This document shows, piece by piece, positions 41,331-53,127 of a stretch of 64,000 nt of DNA. This DNA is from Dactylorhiza incarnata. Lineage: Eukaryota; Streptophyta; Magnoliopsida; Asparagales; Orchidaceae. The translations under genes were made by a program, and so were the position numbers. Location: the NCBI GenBank assembly GCA_033032865.1, contig JAWHQI010000068.1, positions 3,906,001-3,970,000 of the forward strand, read 5' to 3'. The notes below the pieces were generated by a model. The model was given only the letters and a program-made list of their open reading frames with translations. It searched no databases and had not been told where the DNA came from. Positions within the stretch are counted from its first letter, which is position 1. Each line of letters opens with the position of its first letter.

Positions 41331-42475
41331 TTTACAGATAGTTTGATTGGTTGTGCCAACATTGTTTGGCAAGGTGGCCAGTTTTGTTACATATATGGCA
41401 CTTGATTATCTTGTTTTACGGACCCACTGTTCCCCGAAAATCTTTACTTGAAGAGGGGATTTGGAGGAGATCTCTCGAAAAGTATTTAGTGCTCATTTCG
41501 GTCAACTCTCTATTATCTTTCTTATGATAATTTGAGTTTAGAGAAGGATAGAAGGGTTGATTAGGATAGAAAGTTTGATTAGGATGGGAATTTTGGGTAC
41601 CAGGTTTAGGGTAGAAATTTTGGTTAGGATAGAGGTGTTGATTAGGATGGAAATCATGGTTAGGATGAATGGATCCTGAATGGGAATTATAGAAGGTTTT
41701 TGGAGAATAGGCATTTAAGTAGCTCTGAATTTTTGTGCGTCGATATCCATTCGATGCATGTTGATAGTTGCTTCGATTTATATTCGGCGCTTTCTCCCTA
41801 TAGCGTTGATCTGATATCGACGCATGGAAAAAGTTGCGTTGATTGGAAGTCGACGTACTTTTATTCAAGTGTCGAGTAGAGGTCGAGGCATCTGAGAGGT
41901 TGCGTTGAGTAAAAGTTGACGCACTATCATTCATGCGTCGATATAAAGTCGACGCAACTGTATCTTCACACATTTTCTTTTTCCCTTTTTTCTGATTTTG
42001 TTCTTTTATGTATGGTTTCTTTTGGCTTAGTTGCTTCTTCAGATGAAGTTTGAGAGTCATCAGCTGAATAATATGATGTTTCATCAGATTGTTTTATTTC
42101 CTTGAGAGAGTCTTCTTCCTTATTTAGTGAGTCTTTTTCTTGGTTTGATTTGATGGGTTTTGTGAATTTTACAGGGATCATCCAAGCAGGTTTGTTGGAT
42201 GGAACTTGGCTGGTCGAGGGATCAGCCCCTAGACCAAGATTTTAATGTCTCCTTGTTTGTTGTTCAGTGATTTCCTTGAGAGTATATCTTCTCATGTTTA
42301 TTCATTCTTCAAAGGCTTTTGCCTGGGATACCTTATCCTTAAGGAGCTGGTTTTCTATTCTAGCCCTTTCTACTTCCTTTTCTATGATGTTTACTTCAAA
42401 ATTTTTAGAGCATTTATCCTCTCTATTTCTCTGGTTTTTAGCCACATTAATTTGTTCCTTTAGATCTTTAATTTC
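41331..42475 (-). pseudogene. Copia gag C-terminal extension (decayed)
   Basis: Reading on past the stop at 42476 gives a coiled-coil-like continuation (IKDLKEQINVAKNQ, VERARIENQLLKDK) with further stops. Next comes a piece at 41966-42181, then a Ser/Thr/Asn/Arg-rich repeat region in another frame (41416-42084). Finally a second CCHC knuckle, CHICNKTGHLAKQC, lies near 41357-41398. The repeats at about 41730-41955 are built from GCGTCGA-type DNA words; 41560-41690 encodes a run of HPNQxxYPN-type repeats. Confidence 0.65.
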
Positions 42476-43687
42476 TTATGTATCTTTTAGTTGATCTAGA
42501 CACATTCCCATAAAATCATTTCTGAAATTATCACATTGAAAATCTATTTCATCAAAAATGCTTACCTCATCCTTATCCTCAGATTCCTCTATGAGAATAA
42601 GGCTATCTTCTTTTTCATCTTCAGAAGATATGCTTTCTTCTGATCCCGTCTCACTCCATGATTTAGCACCATCATCATTCTTTGAGCCTTCAAGGGCCAT
42701 TAAGCATAGATCTTCTTGCTTAGGCTCTTCATTGTCACTCTTAGAAGAGGAGTTGTCCTCAGAGTATGTATCACTCCAGGCTTCTGCCATAAAGCCTCTT
42801 TCTTTCTTCTTCTCATTTTTCTTGAGATCTTTCTTTTTCAGATCTTTCTTTATCTCAGCATTTTCTGAACATTCTGGGGCAATATGTCCAAGTTTCCTGC
42901 AGGAGTAACAAATAATTTCTTTAGTAGGAGTTTTGTCATACCTAGGTTTTGACTCTCTCCTTCTTGATCCATCTGTCCTGACCCATTTCTTGAATTTTCT
43001 GGCCAGGAAACTGAATAGTTCTTCTTCAGTGACAGAGCTTCTTTCTTCTGTTGCTTTTAATGCAATGTTCCTGTCTTTTGAAGAAGTTGGGGTGTTTTCT
43101 CTTCTCTTCTTCTCTTCTCTGGTTTTCAGCAGTTGCTCATAGGATCTGAGTTTTCCTAAGAGAGCATCTGTTGAAATTTCCCTTTGTCCTCTTGTGTCTC
43201 TTATTGCCCATATCCTTGAGTCCCATGAGCTTGGGAGACTCATCAGCAATTTGTCATTGATCTCTGTAAGAGAGATTTCTCTATCCAAGTCCCTTAGTTG
43301 ATTGATGATCAGACTAAATCTGTCATACATCTCAGAGATGCTTTCTTCATTCTTCTTTTGGAAGTTCTCATATTGAGAGATCAATAGAGCCTTCCTATCT
43401 TTTCTTTCTTCAGCACTTCCTTCTACCATCTTTATGAGAGCCTCCCAAATTTCTTTGGATGATTCACAATCAACAACCCTTTCAAAGATTTCATCAGAGA
43501 GGGTTGAGACCAGAATATTTACAGCCTTTGCATCACATGTTCCTGCCTTTTTCTCTTCAACTGTCCACTCAGCCTTTGGGACAAGTGTTTGAGTCACTTC
43601 ACCACTTGAGTCTTTTCTATAAGGCTTGGGAGGACCTGTCAAGATAACATTAAATAAATCTTCATCAATAGAGTTCATATAAATCAT
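42476..43687 (-). CDS. gag: Copia-type gag with zinc knuckle
   Basis: 403 codons open. The natural start is probably ATG at 43768 (MAQIKDYASTRPPM), 27 codons further out in the same frame, cut by TGA at codon 15 (43724-43726). The gag domain about residues 25-190 (CDAKAVNILVSTLSDEIFERV, SKEIWEAL, SISEMYDRFSLIINQLRDL, LLMSLPSSWD) matches the copia UBN2-type gag. Knuckle CYSCRKLGHIAPEC at about residue 270. The tail is Lys/Glu/Asp-rich. No protease follows, unlike autonomous copia. Confidence 0.88.
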   Translation of the reverse strand: MIYMNSIDEDLFNVILTGPPKPYRKDSSGEVTQTLVPKAEWTVEEKKAGTCDAKAVNILVSTLSDEIFERVVDCESSKEIWEALIKMVEGSAEERKDRKALLISQYENFQKKNEESISEMYDRFSLIINQLRDLDREISLTEINDKLLMSLPSSWDSRIWAIRDTRGQREISTDALLGKLRSYEQLLKTREEKKRRENTPTSSKDRNIALKATEERSSVTEEELFSFLARKFKKWVRTDGSRRRESKPRYDKTPTKEIICYSCRKLGHIAPECSENAEIKKDLKKKDLKKNEKKKERGFMAEAWSDTYSEDNSSSKSDNEEPKQEDLCLMALEGSKNDDGAKSWSETGSEESISSEDEKEDSLILIEESEDKDEVSIFDEIDFQCDNFRNDFMGMCLDQLKDT

Positions 43688-43855
43688 AATTCTTGTTTTC
43701 CAAACTGCAAACTTTTTAAGATTTCACATTGGTGGTCTGGTGGAAGCATAATCTTTGATTTGTGCCATGTGAAAAATAATTGTTAGAGAAATATATATAT
43801 ATATAAATAAGAGGTAGGATCTTTTTGATCAAGGAGTTAACTTTTTTAGATCAAC

Positions 43856-43872
43856 CTCCCTCTGATACCAAT
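43856..43872 (-). promoter_or_regulatory. Primer-binding site, initiator-Met tRNA
   Basis: On the minus strand ATTGGTATCAGAGGG directly follows the 5' LTR end. TGGTATCAGAG is the standard complement of plant tRNA-iMet used by copia elements. Confidence 0.9.
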
Positions 43873-45180
43873 TGAAAGTGCATAGTTAACCTCTCTAGAA
43901 TTCTCTAGAGGGGGGGTGAATAGAGATTTAAAATACTTTATGCAATTATATATATTTATATGTGGTGATCACAGATTAAGGCTTCCCACACACCAACAAG
44001 AATTAAACAAGTAAAGAAAATAAATGCAAGAAAAGAAACCACAGCACAACACAAAGAAATATAGTGGTTCCCCAAAACATTGGGTAGTCCACTCTTCTAC
44101 CCCCTTGGTAGGAAATTCACTATCTTGCACTGAGTCTTTTGATAAGGAGACTCTTAGAACCACCCTGAGTCTTTTGACAAGGAGACTCTTAGAACCAACT
44201 GAGTCTTTTGAAAAGGAGACTCTTAGAACCAGTACAACTGAATTTTTTGAAGAGTGATTCTAAAAACTCTTTTACAATATGTGAGAATGAAAATAAGAAA
44301 AAGGAAAATAAGTATTTAAGACAAGAATGAATCTTCTTCCTAGCAAGAAGATTGGAAGCACAAGAAGTAGTGAATTAAATCTCCCTTCTATAGTGAGAAG
44401 GAGATTGTAAGCTTTTCAGAATTTTGCAGCAGTATGGCTTTAGAAGCAGAAGAAGAAGAATGCTTGATGGTTGTTGCAGAACAATTTCTCTATTCTCTCT
44501 CTTTTTCACTTTTGGGAGCTTTTCCTCTTTTTCAATGTGTATATGGTGGATCACTTCTTCTTGCTCTCTGCCGACCACCTTGTTATTTATAGCTCTATTC
44601 ATTAAAATAACACTATAGGAGAGTAATCAATTAGCAGGCAGAGTATTAGAAAGAAAGAGAAATTTCCATAACAGTTATATCCATAGAAGGAAAGTATTCA
44701 ATCTGATTTCAAATAATGTCCATAAAGGATTTAATCAATTTAGCCAAGAATCTATTAGAGGAAAGAATGATTCAGAATGGCTATAAAGAATAAATTGATT
44801 CCATAGAAATCAGATCTATGAAAGAAGGAAAGAGATCTGGCGATTTTTTGAATTAATCATAGAAATCGATGTGCGTCGATTACTATTCGACGTAGGCGTC
44901 GAATTCGTCCTGGCAGAACGTCGAGAGGAGAATAAGGAAGGTGCGTCGACTAGGGTGCGTCGACTTCTCAAGATACATCGACTAGAAGTCAGAGCTACGT
45001 CGACATAGGATACGTCGAATTCTGCTTGGAGCTACTTCGACTCATTCTGATAGAAACGTCGACTTTATTTCGGCGTTGCGTCGAATACTATTCGACGCAT
45101 ATTTACTTACCTTGATTTTCCTTTCTTGGAATTCATATTCAACTCATTTTCAGGGGTTAAGAGAAATCATTTTCCCAACA
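43873..45180 (-). repeat. Copia 5' LTR (minus strand)
   Basis: 1308 bp. GCGTCGA words at 44870-45100 with the perfect palindrome at 45078-45098. TATAAATA on the minus strand at 44584-44591, downstream of the cluster in element orientation. Confidence 0.92.
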
Positions 45181-45507
45181 GAAGAGATGACCACGAATGC
45201 GTACCAATGGAACATGCCCCGAGCACGACCTAACAAGCCAGCCAAAATTTTTGAAATAGATGCAAACGCAAATTTGGCTTTACAAGTTGAGCGCTTAACA
45301 AAGCAAGTGGCGGAGATGTCTGCTTCCTCCGCCACTCCTCCTTGGGCTAATAACATTTTAATTGAAGAGCAGGTTTACTACATGGGAAATCTGCCTCGGC
45401 CTTCCTATAACCCGAACTCCGCTCCGTATAACAACACATACAATGTGGGTTATATGAATCATCCGAATTTCTCGTGGAGCAACTAAGTAAATGCTCAGCG
45501 TCTTATG
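45181..45507 (+). pseudogene. gag: Athila gag, continuation after the copia insertion
   Basis: EEMTTNAYQWNMPRARPNKPAKIFEID ... QVERLTKQVAEMSAS ... YNPNSAPYNNTYN ... NFSWSN, then a TAA (45484-45486). It is cut at 45507 by the LARD LTR. Joining point checked against the intact gag at 10014-11564 (AAQELFEEMAMNAYQWN). Confidence 0.88.
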
Positions 45508-46979
45508 TGTAAGACCCTCTTTTTTTTTTCTTTTAAAACCGGGTCTTACTGCCTAGAACCGCTGTCTTGCGGTGACACCATTACACCCAATGGTCGCCGC
45601 CACAAGACGCTGATCCTGCCGGCTATTCATCATCATCTAGGCCAACCATAATCACAGTAATTGAATTATTAAATGAAACTAGTCCACAAAATCACAATAT
45701 ATATTTATCATAATACATGATTACAATGTCCACGATGAGAATGAACTAAAATAGTAAGGGCTTACGCCCAGTACATGTTCAAATATAGTGCAACAACACT
45801 CTCACTCTACATCTATGCGGAAGCTGTCAAACACTGACTTCATGCATCTGTAGCTGCTGCTGCGACGATGTGTAATGGCTGCTCCGCTTCATCTCGTCCT
45901 CCTGTCCTGTCTCCTGAATGAGGTCCTGCTATTCCGACACATCATCCCTAAAATGATGAGGTCCACTGACCGTCAGTCTATAAGACTCAGCATATTCCTC
46001 ACCGCCTCCACCCGCGACTCCTAGGCACCGTGCGGGAGGAGGAAGCGGGGGACATCAAAGGATAAATCAAAAGCAGGTGACAAGCGGGTATTACTAACCT
46101 AGCAGTATATGTCAATAGCTAACAACATGTATATAAAAGCATTTACATCTAGGAATTATATAAATAGCTAACAACATGTATATATATATACATCAAACAC
46201 CTTTCTAGCAAATCTATCATAACAAATCAAGGGGCCACAAGGAAACCGAGTAGTATATAAACGAGCGTCAAAGTGAGTATACTCACGCAGTTATAAGATA
46301 GTCTGAGCAGCTAGAAAACTACACCAGAGTAGTTATAAAGAAAACTAGAGCAAGTAAAGAAACAACTAGAGCAGCTATGAAGGTAACCTTAACTTATGCG
46401 TAGACACACACAAACACATAAGCTAAGGGATCTGGCAAGAAGTAAACTCATCATATAAAAGAGCCCATACTAGTTTATACGATGAGGTCTCAATTTTATG
46501 CAAGTATGCTATGATATGATATGCAATGCAATGCAATGCAACACCATGGTGCAACTCACGCACACGACTCTGTACGTACAGACCTTTAGTTCCCACTTTT
46601 CGGAGGTAGCTAACCTCTCGGGCACCTCCCTTCGTGGTCAAACGGTGGTAGAGGAGCGGGCGTCTCCTCACCTAGGTGGGTAAGTCACACTACCCGACCT
46701 AGGCCCTAACGTACGCTGTGATACCGGTACCCGGTACTCACGAGCTCCTGTGTACTAAACTATATTGGCCAGGCAGGGTTTAGGGAATCCATCCCTTCGG
46801 ACGCACAGTGAAACAACCTGTCCCCTAATAAAACCACTAGCACTGCCTAGTCAACGAACTATTGTCGGTGTGACGACTAAGCCAGACCCGAAGACCCAGC
46901 ACATCTTATGCACATACAATTATGTATTATCCCTTACTACCGAGCCTCCAGATCGCAAATCTAAATCAACATTTATAAA

Positions 46980-48530
46980 GTAGAGCCTACCATTCGCTAG
47001 ACTACCTCAGTCTTATATTTAAGCTACGAGCCTACCACTTGCTAGACTACACCGGTCTTATTAGACTACGAGCATACCGCTCGCTAGACTACACTAGTAT
47101 ATATTTAAGCTACGAGCCTACCGCTCGCTAGACTACACCAGTCTTATATTTAAGCTACGAGCCTACCGCTCGCTAGACTACACCAGTCTTATCTTAAGCT
47201 ACGTGCCTACCGCTCGCTAGACTACACCAGTCTTATATTTAAGCTACGAGCCTACCGCTCGCTAGACTACACCAGTCTTATCTTAAGCTACGAGCCTACT
47301 GCTCGCTAGACTATACCAGTCTTATCTTAAGCTACGAGCCTACCGCTCGCTAGACTACATCAGTCTTATCTTAAGCTATGAGCCTACCACTCGCTAGACT
47401 ACACCAGTCTTATCTTAAGCAACGAGCCTACCGCTCGCTAGACTACACCAGTCTTATATTAAGCTACGAGCCTACCGCTCGCTAGACTACACCAGTCTCA
47501 TATTTAAGCTGCGAGCCTACCGCTCGCTATACTACACCAGTCTTATCTTAAGCTACGAGCCTACCGCTCGCTTATCTAGACCAGTCTTATCTTAATCTAC
47601 GAGCCTACCGCTCGCTAGACTGCACCAGTCTTATATTTAAGCTACGAGCCTACCGCTCGCTAGACTACACCAGTCTTATCTTAAGCTACGAGCCTACCGC
47701 TCGCTAGACTACACCAGTCTATATTTAAGCTACGAGCCTACCGCTCGCTAGACTACACCAGTCTTATATTTAAGCTACGAGCCTACCGCTCGCTAGACTA
47801 CACCAGTCTTATATTTAAGCTACGAGCCTACCGCTCGCTAGACTACACCAGTCTTATATTTAAGCTACGAGCCTACCGCTCGCTAGACTACACCAGTCTT
47901 ATCTTAAGCTACGAGACTACCGATCTCTAGACTATACCAGTCTTATCTTAAGCTACGAGCCTACCGCTCGCTAGACTACACCAGTCTTATCTTAAGCTAC
48001 GAGCCTACCACTTGCTAGACTACACCAGTCTTATTTTTAAGCTACGAGCCTACCGCTCACTAGACTACACCAGTCTTATCTTAAGCTACGAGCCTACCGC
48101 TCGTTAGACTATACCAGTCTTATCTTAAGCTACGAGCCTACCGCTCGCTAGACTACACCAGTCTTATATTTAAGCTATGAGCCTACCGCTCGCTATACTA
48201 CACCAGTCTTTTCTTAAGCTACGAGCCTACAGCTCGCTAGACTACACCAGTCTATATTTAAGCTATGAGCCTACCGCTCGCTAGACTACACCAGTCTTAT
48301 ATTTAAGCTACGAGCCTACCGCTCGCTAGACTATACCAGTCTTATATTTAAGCTACGAGTCTACCGCTCGCTAGACTACACCAGTCTTATATTTAAGCTA
48401 CGAGCCTACCGCTCGCTTGACTACACCAGTCTTATATTTAAGCTACGAGCCTACCGCTCGCAGGACTATCCCAGTCCTTCCTTATAACCCGAGCCTACTG
48501 CTCGCAGGACTATCCCAATCCTTCCTTATA
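46980..48530. repeat. 44/45-bp twin-hairpin satellite, about 33 copies
   Basis: The unit contains two adjacent perfect hairpins with 5-bp stems and 5-nt loops: CGAGC-CTACC-GCTCG and AGACT-ACACC-AGTCT. Spacers alternate between TTATATTTAAGCTA (45-bp unit) and TTATCTTAAGCTA (44-bp unit). In the last two units the second hairpin is AGGACT-ATCCC-AGTCCT, a 6-bp version changed on both arms. Confidence 0.93.
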
Positions 48531-50008
48531 TACCGAGCCAGTTTGGGATGGAAGTCAACTTGTCATGTTCTCCTACTTAACTAATCTTGTCTATAATTTA
48601 GTTAACCTTAGAAGCTTTAGGGTTAACCTTGGACTTCCGGAGGGTTACCCGGTGAGGGGCTCGCACCGGTACTAGGAAGTGTGACGGACCGACACCCCGA
48701 ACTTCCTCTTCCCAAGGCACTTAATCTTGTTGGTATCTACCTCTTTTTGCATGATCCCCGTTTTCCTCTCCAATTACATTAAATCTCTAAGATGAGTTAA
48801 ACTTGGCACTTAGGAGTGGGGGGAGTTCTTTGAACTCCAACTCCACCAACTGTGACTAGGTGCTGACTCTCCCGTCGTTACATTCTAAGCTCGAGTTCCC
48901 TTCTTCTCCTAGGAACTACACACATACACCTAAACTTCTCATCCTTCTTGGACCCACACTCATATTCTTCGTCATCCTTAATCCAGGGTTTGCCTTAGAT
49001 ATTTCTCGACTTCTCCCTTGAGCAATTACCTTAAGATGGCTCACCCGGCTAAGGGTAGTTTTACTTCCATAAAATCATTTAACACAGATGAGTTGTCTGT
49101 GGGGCCCTTGATGAGGTCTAACCTCCTTTTTATATCATTATAAATTCCTGCACTTATTGCTTTGCTAAACGCACCCCAACCCTTATTTCCCATGATGCCC
49201 TTAGATGTGTTCTTCCAAATAATCTGAGCCTTCATAATAATCAAAGAGTTAATAGTTCTATGTGTGAAGGTCAGTGGTGGTCTAAATCATATAAAATAGT
49301 TTTACTATTCGCAGACCAAATGAGATTGAGCTAGATTTGACTCCTATGGTGCAATCTTGATTATATCCTATCCAAATGAGTTCCAATTATTACCATAGGT
49401 TCACATTTTGTAATGATCTAACAACCTCAAGGCCTACACTTCATACTCTTCCAGGGAATTCTTAATCATAGTTTCTATTCAGATAGATGGGATGAAGGTT
49501 CTACGCAATAAGTATCATCTACGAATCTCTATAAATTCTGATGAATTCACACCAGCATAGTATTGGTCTAAAAACCTCAAACACCAAGTTTCACCTTTTC
49601 TAGGGATTATTTAACCATGATTTCTATTTTACATAAATGGTGTGCCAATTAGGGATTACACTACAACTACCATCTACAGGTCTCTATAAATTCTGGGAAA
49701 ATTACAATAGCACAAATTGGCCTAAAAACACCAGATCATAAGTCTCATATAAAACCAAGGTATATTCGTCGTTAATTATCAATTATTGCATTTTTGCTAA
49801 ACGCACCCAATTTTCCTACACCCCTAAGTCCAAAATTTCAACTTGAAGTTCAGAGGAATCCACTCATGCATATGAGTTGAATTCATAACTAGAGGTGGTT
49901 GTTATCATGTCCAAGGCATGGGCAAATATTCAAGGTATTTGCATGAGTCAAAACCACTAAACGCACCGGATACACTTTTATACATGTCTCTCTAAAAGTG
50001 ACCTAAAA

Positions 50009-50968
50009 GGAGCTACACTTGACCAAATGACATGAAGTCAGTGGCATTTTAAAGGTATCATCAAGATCTACAATACTTATGTTGATCACTAACTCCAGAA
50101 ATGAACCTAACCTAGGTGGAATTAACATGCAAGTGCTGTACAAAATGTTTAACATAGCAAAACACTATTATAGACATGTCACACCAAAAATGTTATAAAA
50201 AGAGCTATACTTGACCAAATGGCATGAAGTCAGTGGCATTTTAAAGGTATCATCAATATCTACAATACTCATGTTGATCACTAACTCCAGAAATGAACCT
50301 AACCTAGGTGGAATTAACATGCAAGTGATGTACAAAATGTTTAACATAGCAAAACACTACTATAGACATGTCACAACAAAAATGGTATGGAAAGAGCTAT
50401 ACTTGACCAAATGACATGAAGTCAAAGTCATTTTAAAGGTATCATCAAGATCTACAATACTCATGTTGATCACTAACTCCAGAAATGAACCTAACCTAGG
50501 TGGAATTATCATGCAAGTGTTGTACAAAATGTTTAACATAGCAAAACACTATTATAGACATGTCACACCAAAAATGGTATAGAAAGAGCTATAATTGACC
50601 AAATGACATGAAGTCGGTGGAATTTTAAAGGTATCATCAAGATCTACAATACTCATGTTGATCACTAACTCCGGAAATGAACCTAACCTAGGTGGAATTA
50701 ACATGCAAGTGCTGTACAAAATGTTTAACATAGCAAAACACTATTATAGACATGTCACACAAAAAATGGTATAGAAAGAGCTATACTTGACCAAATGACA
50801 TGAAGTCAGTGAAATTTTAAAGGTATCATCAAGATCTACAATACTCATGTTGATCACTAACTCCAGAAATGAACCTAACCAAGGTGGAATTAACATGCAA
50901 GTGATGTACAAAATGTTTAACATAACAAAATACACATATAAACACGTCACACCATTCACTACTTTTGA
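50009..50968. repeat. 192-bp tandem repeat, 5 copies
   Basis: Units start at 50009, 50201, 50393, 50585 and 50777 (AGAGCTATACTTGACC-type start). They differ by scattered substitutions; the last decays after about 160 bp. The other LTR copy of this element is truncated inside its first unit (59551). Confidence 0.92.
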
Positions 50969-53127
50969 TGATCTTGCATGTGAGATATTTTCACATGCAC
51001 TAATCCAAATTGCCCAAAATTTTGGCCAGAGACATTGCATGAGTAGGTCTACTATCCACCAAGGTTTTGTGAAGATTTGGCCTTGTATAACTCTAGATTT
51101 AGGTGTCACATGGAAAAGTAAATTTTTCCAAAAACCCTAAGACATTTTTGTCCTAAAAATCTGATATTTCTACTGAACATGCCTCTATATGTATCTCAAC
51201 CATACCCAAAGTTTCAGACCTTGGTGAGGTCCCAATCAATGGGAATTAATAAAAATGTGTCTGGTTTGTTGTTTGGACCAGTCTCACTAAATCCAACCTA
51301 CAAGGGGCTATATGTCACAAAATGACCTCATTTAAATTCCTATAAACTCAGAGGTCTACAAGTTTTGTCTCTGGGCATTTTTTGATTTTTGGCCACTAAG
51401 GGCATCAAATTCAGCTTGCAACATTGGTTAACTAAGTGTGACAGATTTCATGAAATATATATTTTATAAATAATGTGGTCTGCGGCTATCTATTCTTCCA
51501 GATCGGACGGCAGGGAGATCATCTTCCTCCCTGAGCCGATGGCCCCGATATCACCGCCCTGGAGCTACTTTAGAGCCCGATTCCGGCGAGCTCCGGCCAT
51601 CCCCGGCAAAACTGTCAAGCCCTCACCTTCACGGGACCTAGAGCTATCGAATGGCGGTGAGAGAACGGCCGGAGGTGGCCAGAGTAGGCCTGCGACTATT
51701 TTCCATTTTCGATCTTGGAACACAATAACGTGAAATGGCGATTTCACCATTCTTCATTGAATTTGAAAAGGGAAGAAAGGGGGAAGCTAGCACAGGTGGA
51801 GAGGGGAAGGAACTTGCCTGAATTCGGGTTTGGCGGCGAGCATTGCGGTGGAGGAAGATTTGGTTGGTTTTTCCGGCATCCATGGCTCTTTGGGGCTGCT
51901 GAGCTCGAATTCTCCAAAGGAGGGGGGGGGGGGGGGGGGGGGGGGCTCGTGCGCTTGAGGGTTCCTGAAGGTGGTGAGAGGGAGAAAAGAGAGGGAGGGG
52001 TGTATATGGCTAGCTGCCATTAAGAGGTTCTCGGCCACCCCATTGCCGCCCATGGCTGCCAATCAGAATCTCCTCCCCACTGCCCAAAACTGAAGGGAAT
52101 TCATTCCCCAAGCTCAGAGGATGCTTGGGGAATGAAGAGGGGTGCCATTTGGCACCCATCCCCTAATTCCTCCTCTTTTCCTCTCTTGTCTTCTTCCTCC
52201 CTTTCTCTCACTTGTACAAGACAATTAATCCCCCCCCCCCCTTATTTCAAATTTCAGATGGCATGGGGGCTGATAAACATGTGGGCTGCCTTCTTGGTCT
52301 ATGGGGTTGGGTTAAGCCCACTTAGCTTGGGTTTGTGGCTCACTTGACCCATTTAGGCTAAAATGGGGAATTTGGATTTGAGCTTGACCCTAGCTCACCC
52401 CATTCAAGGTGACTGACCCACATTTTTTCCTAAGAACCTATGGACCTACTCTAAGAAGAATTGAGCCATGGTGGGGTCATATGGGGTTTAATTGCACAAA
52501 ATTGCCTATAAGGGCAATTTGGGCATTTTGGTTGTTTTGCCCTAATTCTCCATAATTGACTGTGCACTTTGGTTCATTTGGGTCTCATTTACTCCCCTTA
52601 GTGCTTAGGGGTGATCAATTTGATCACACTAGGTCAATTGGAGATCAATTTGGGTTTTTAGCACATTTAGGTCAATTTGGGGCTTTTTAGAAATTGGCCC
52701 AATTTCCCCAAATTGATGGCCCTATGATGGGGCTTTTGGTTCCATTAGGTCCCCTAGGGAGGTTTCCATATGAGGGTGGGTCCAATTTGATCATTTGGAG
52801 TTCAATTGCCCTTATTTATGGTGGTTTGACCTAGGATAGCTCAAAGTTGACTTTTGGTCAATTTGACCAATTTGGTTGACCCCATGGGTCCCTAGTGGCC
52901 TACTTACCTCCTTGGATGGTCATAGGGATCGTAGTGAGGTTATGTTGGCTTTTTGGAGTCTTTTGGTCACTCCTAGGCTAGGACATCAAAATTTGCTAAA
53001 TGCACACCAATGTGATTTTTACCTATTCACCTTGATTCTTAAGGCCATTTTAGTCTCTTAGAGGTATGTTGTGACCTTGTCATGACAAAAAGCATCTCAG
53101 GGGTCTAGTTGTTCTGGGGATGTTACA

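Larger units (their letters stand above)
37524..45180 (-). mobile_element. Non-autonomous copia-type element (minus strand)
   Basis: 7657 bp with LTRs 37524-38832 and 43873-45180 and target duplication GAAGA (37519-37523, 45181-45185). The primer site next to the right LTR reads TGGTATCAGAGGG on the minus strand (initiator Met tRNA), so the right LTR is the 5' one. It encodes a copia-type gag and an unrelated spliced ORF, but no protease, integrase or RT is seen. The two LTRs differ at roughly 18 positions by eye. Confidence 0.92.
45508..53127 (-). repeat. Giant LTR of the LARD (3' copy in element orientation)
   Basis: 7620 bp with no supported gene. Contains the twin-hairpin satellite (46980-48530), a 192-bp tandem array (50009-50960), a GC-rich segment (51480-52080) with a run of 24 G (51922-51945), and an AT/GT-rich end. 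A minus-strand TATAAAAT-like box lies near 51462-51470. Short ORFs in the GC-rich segment overlap on both strands and show no family. Confidence 0.8.

Noticed and set aside
46423..46983. ORFs duplicated at 46423-46983 and 55933-56493
   Set aside because: They are conserved only because both lie in LTR copies of the LARD; stops and frames vary, and no protein family is recognisable.
46980..48530. Possible CRISPR array (short repeats with palindromes)
   Set aside because: Units are contiguous with no unique spacers, lie in a plant LTR, and there is no cas gene; it is a satellite.
50211..51140. ORFs of 67-121 codons in the 192-bp repeat region
   Set aside because: 192 is a multiple of three, so chance open frames persist through the repeats; the peptides repeat with the DNA and show no domain.
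51473..52062. ORFs of 60-102 codons in a GC-rich part of the LARD LTR
   Set aside because: ORFs occur on both strands over the same bases, include a 24-G run, and show no recognised domain; the equivalent LTR in the other copy is deleted so no conservation test is possible.
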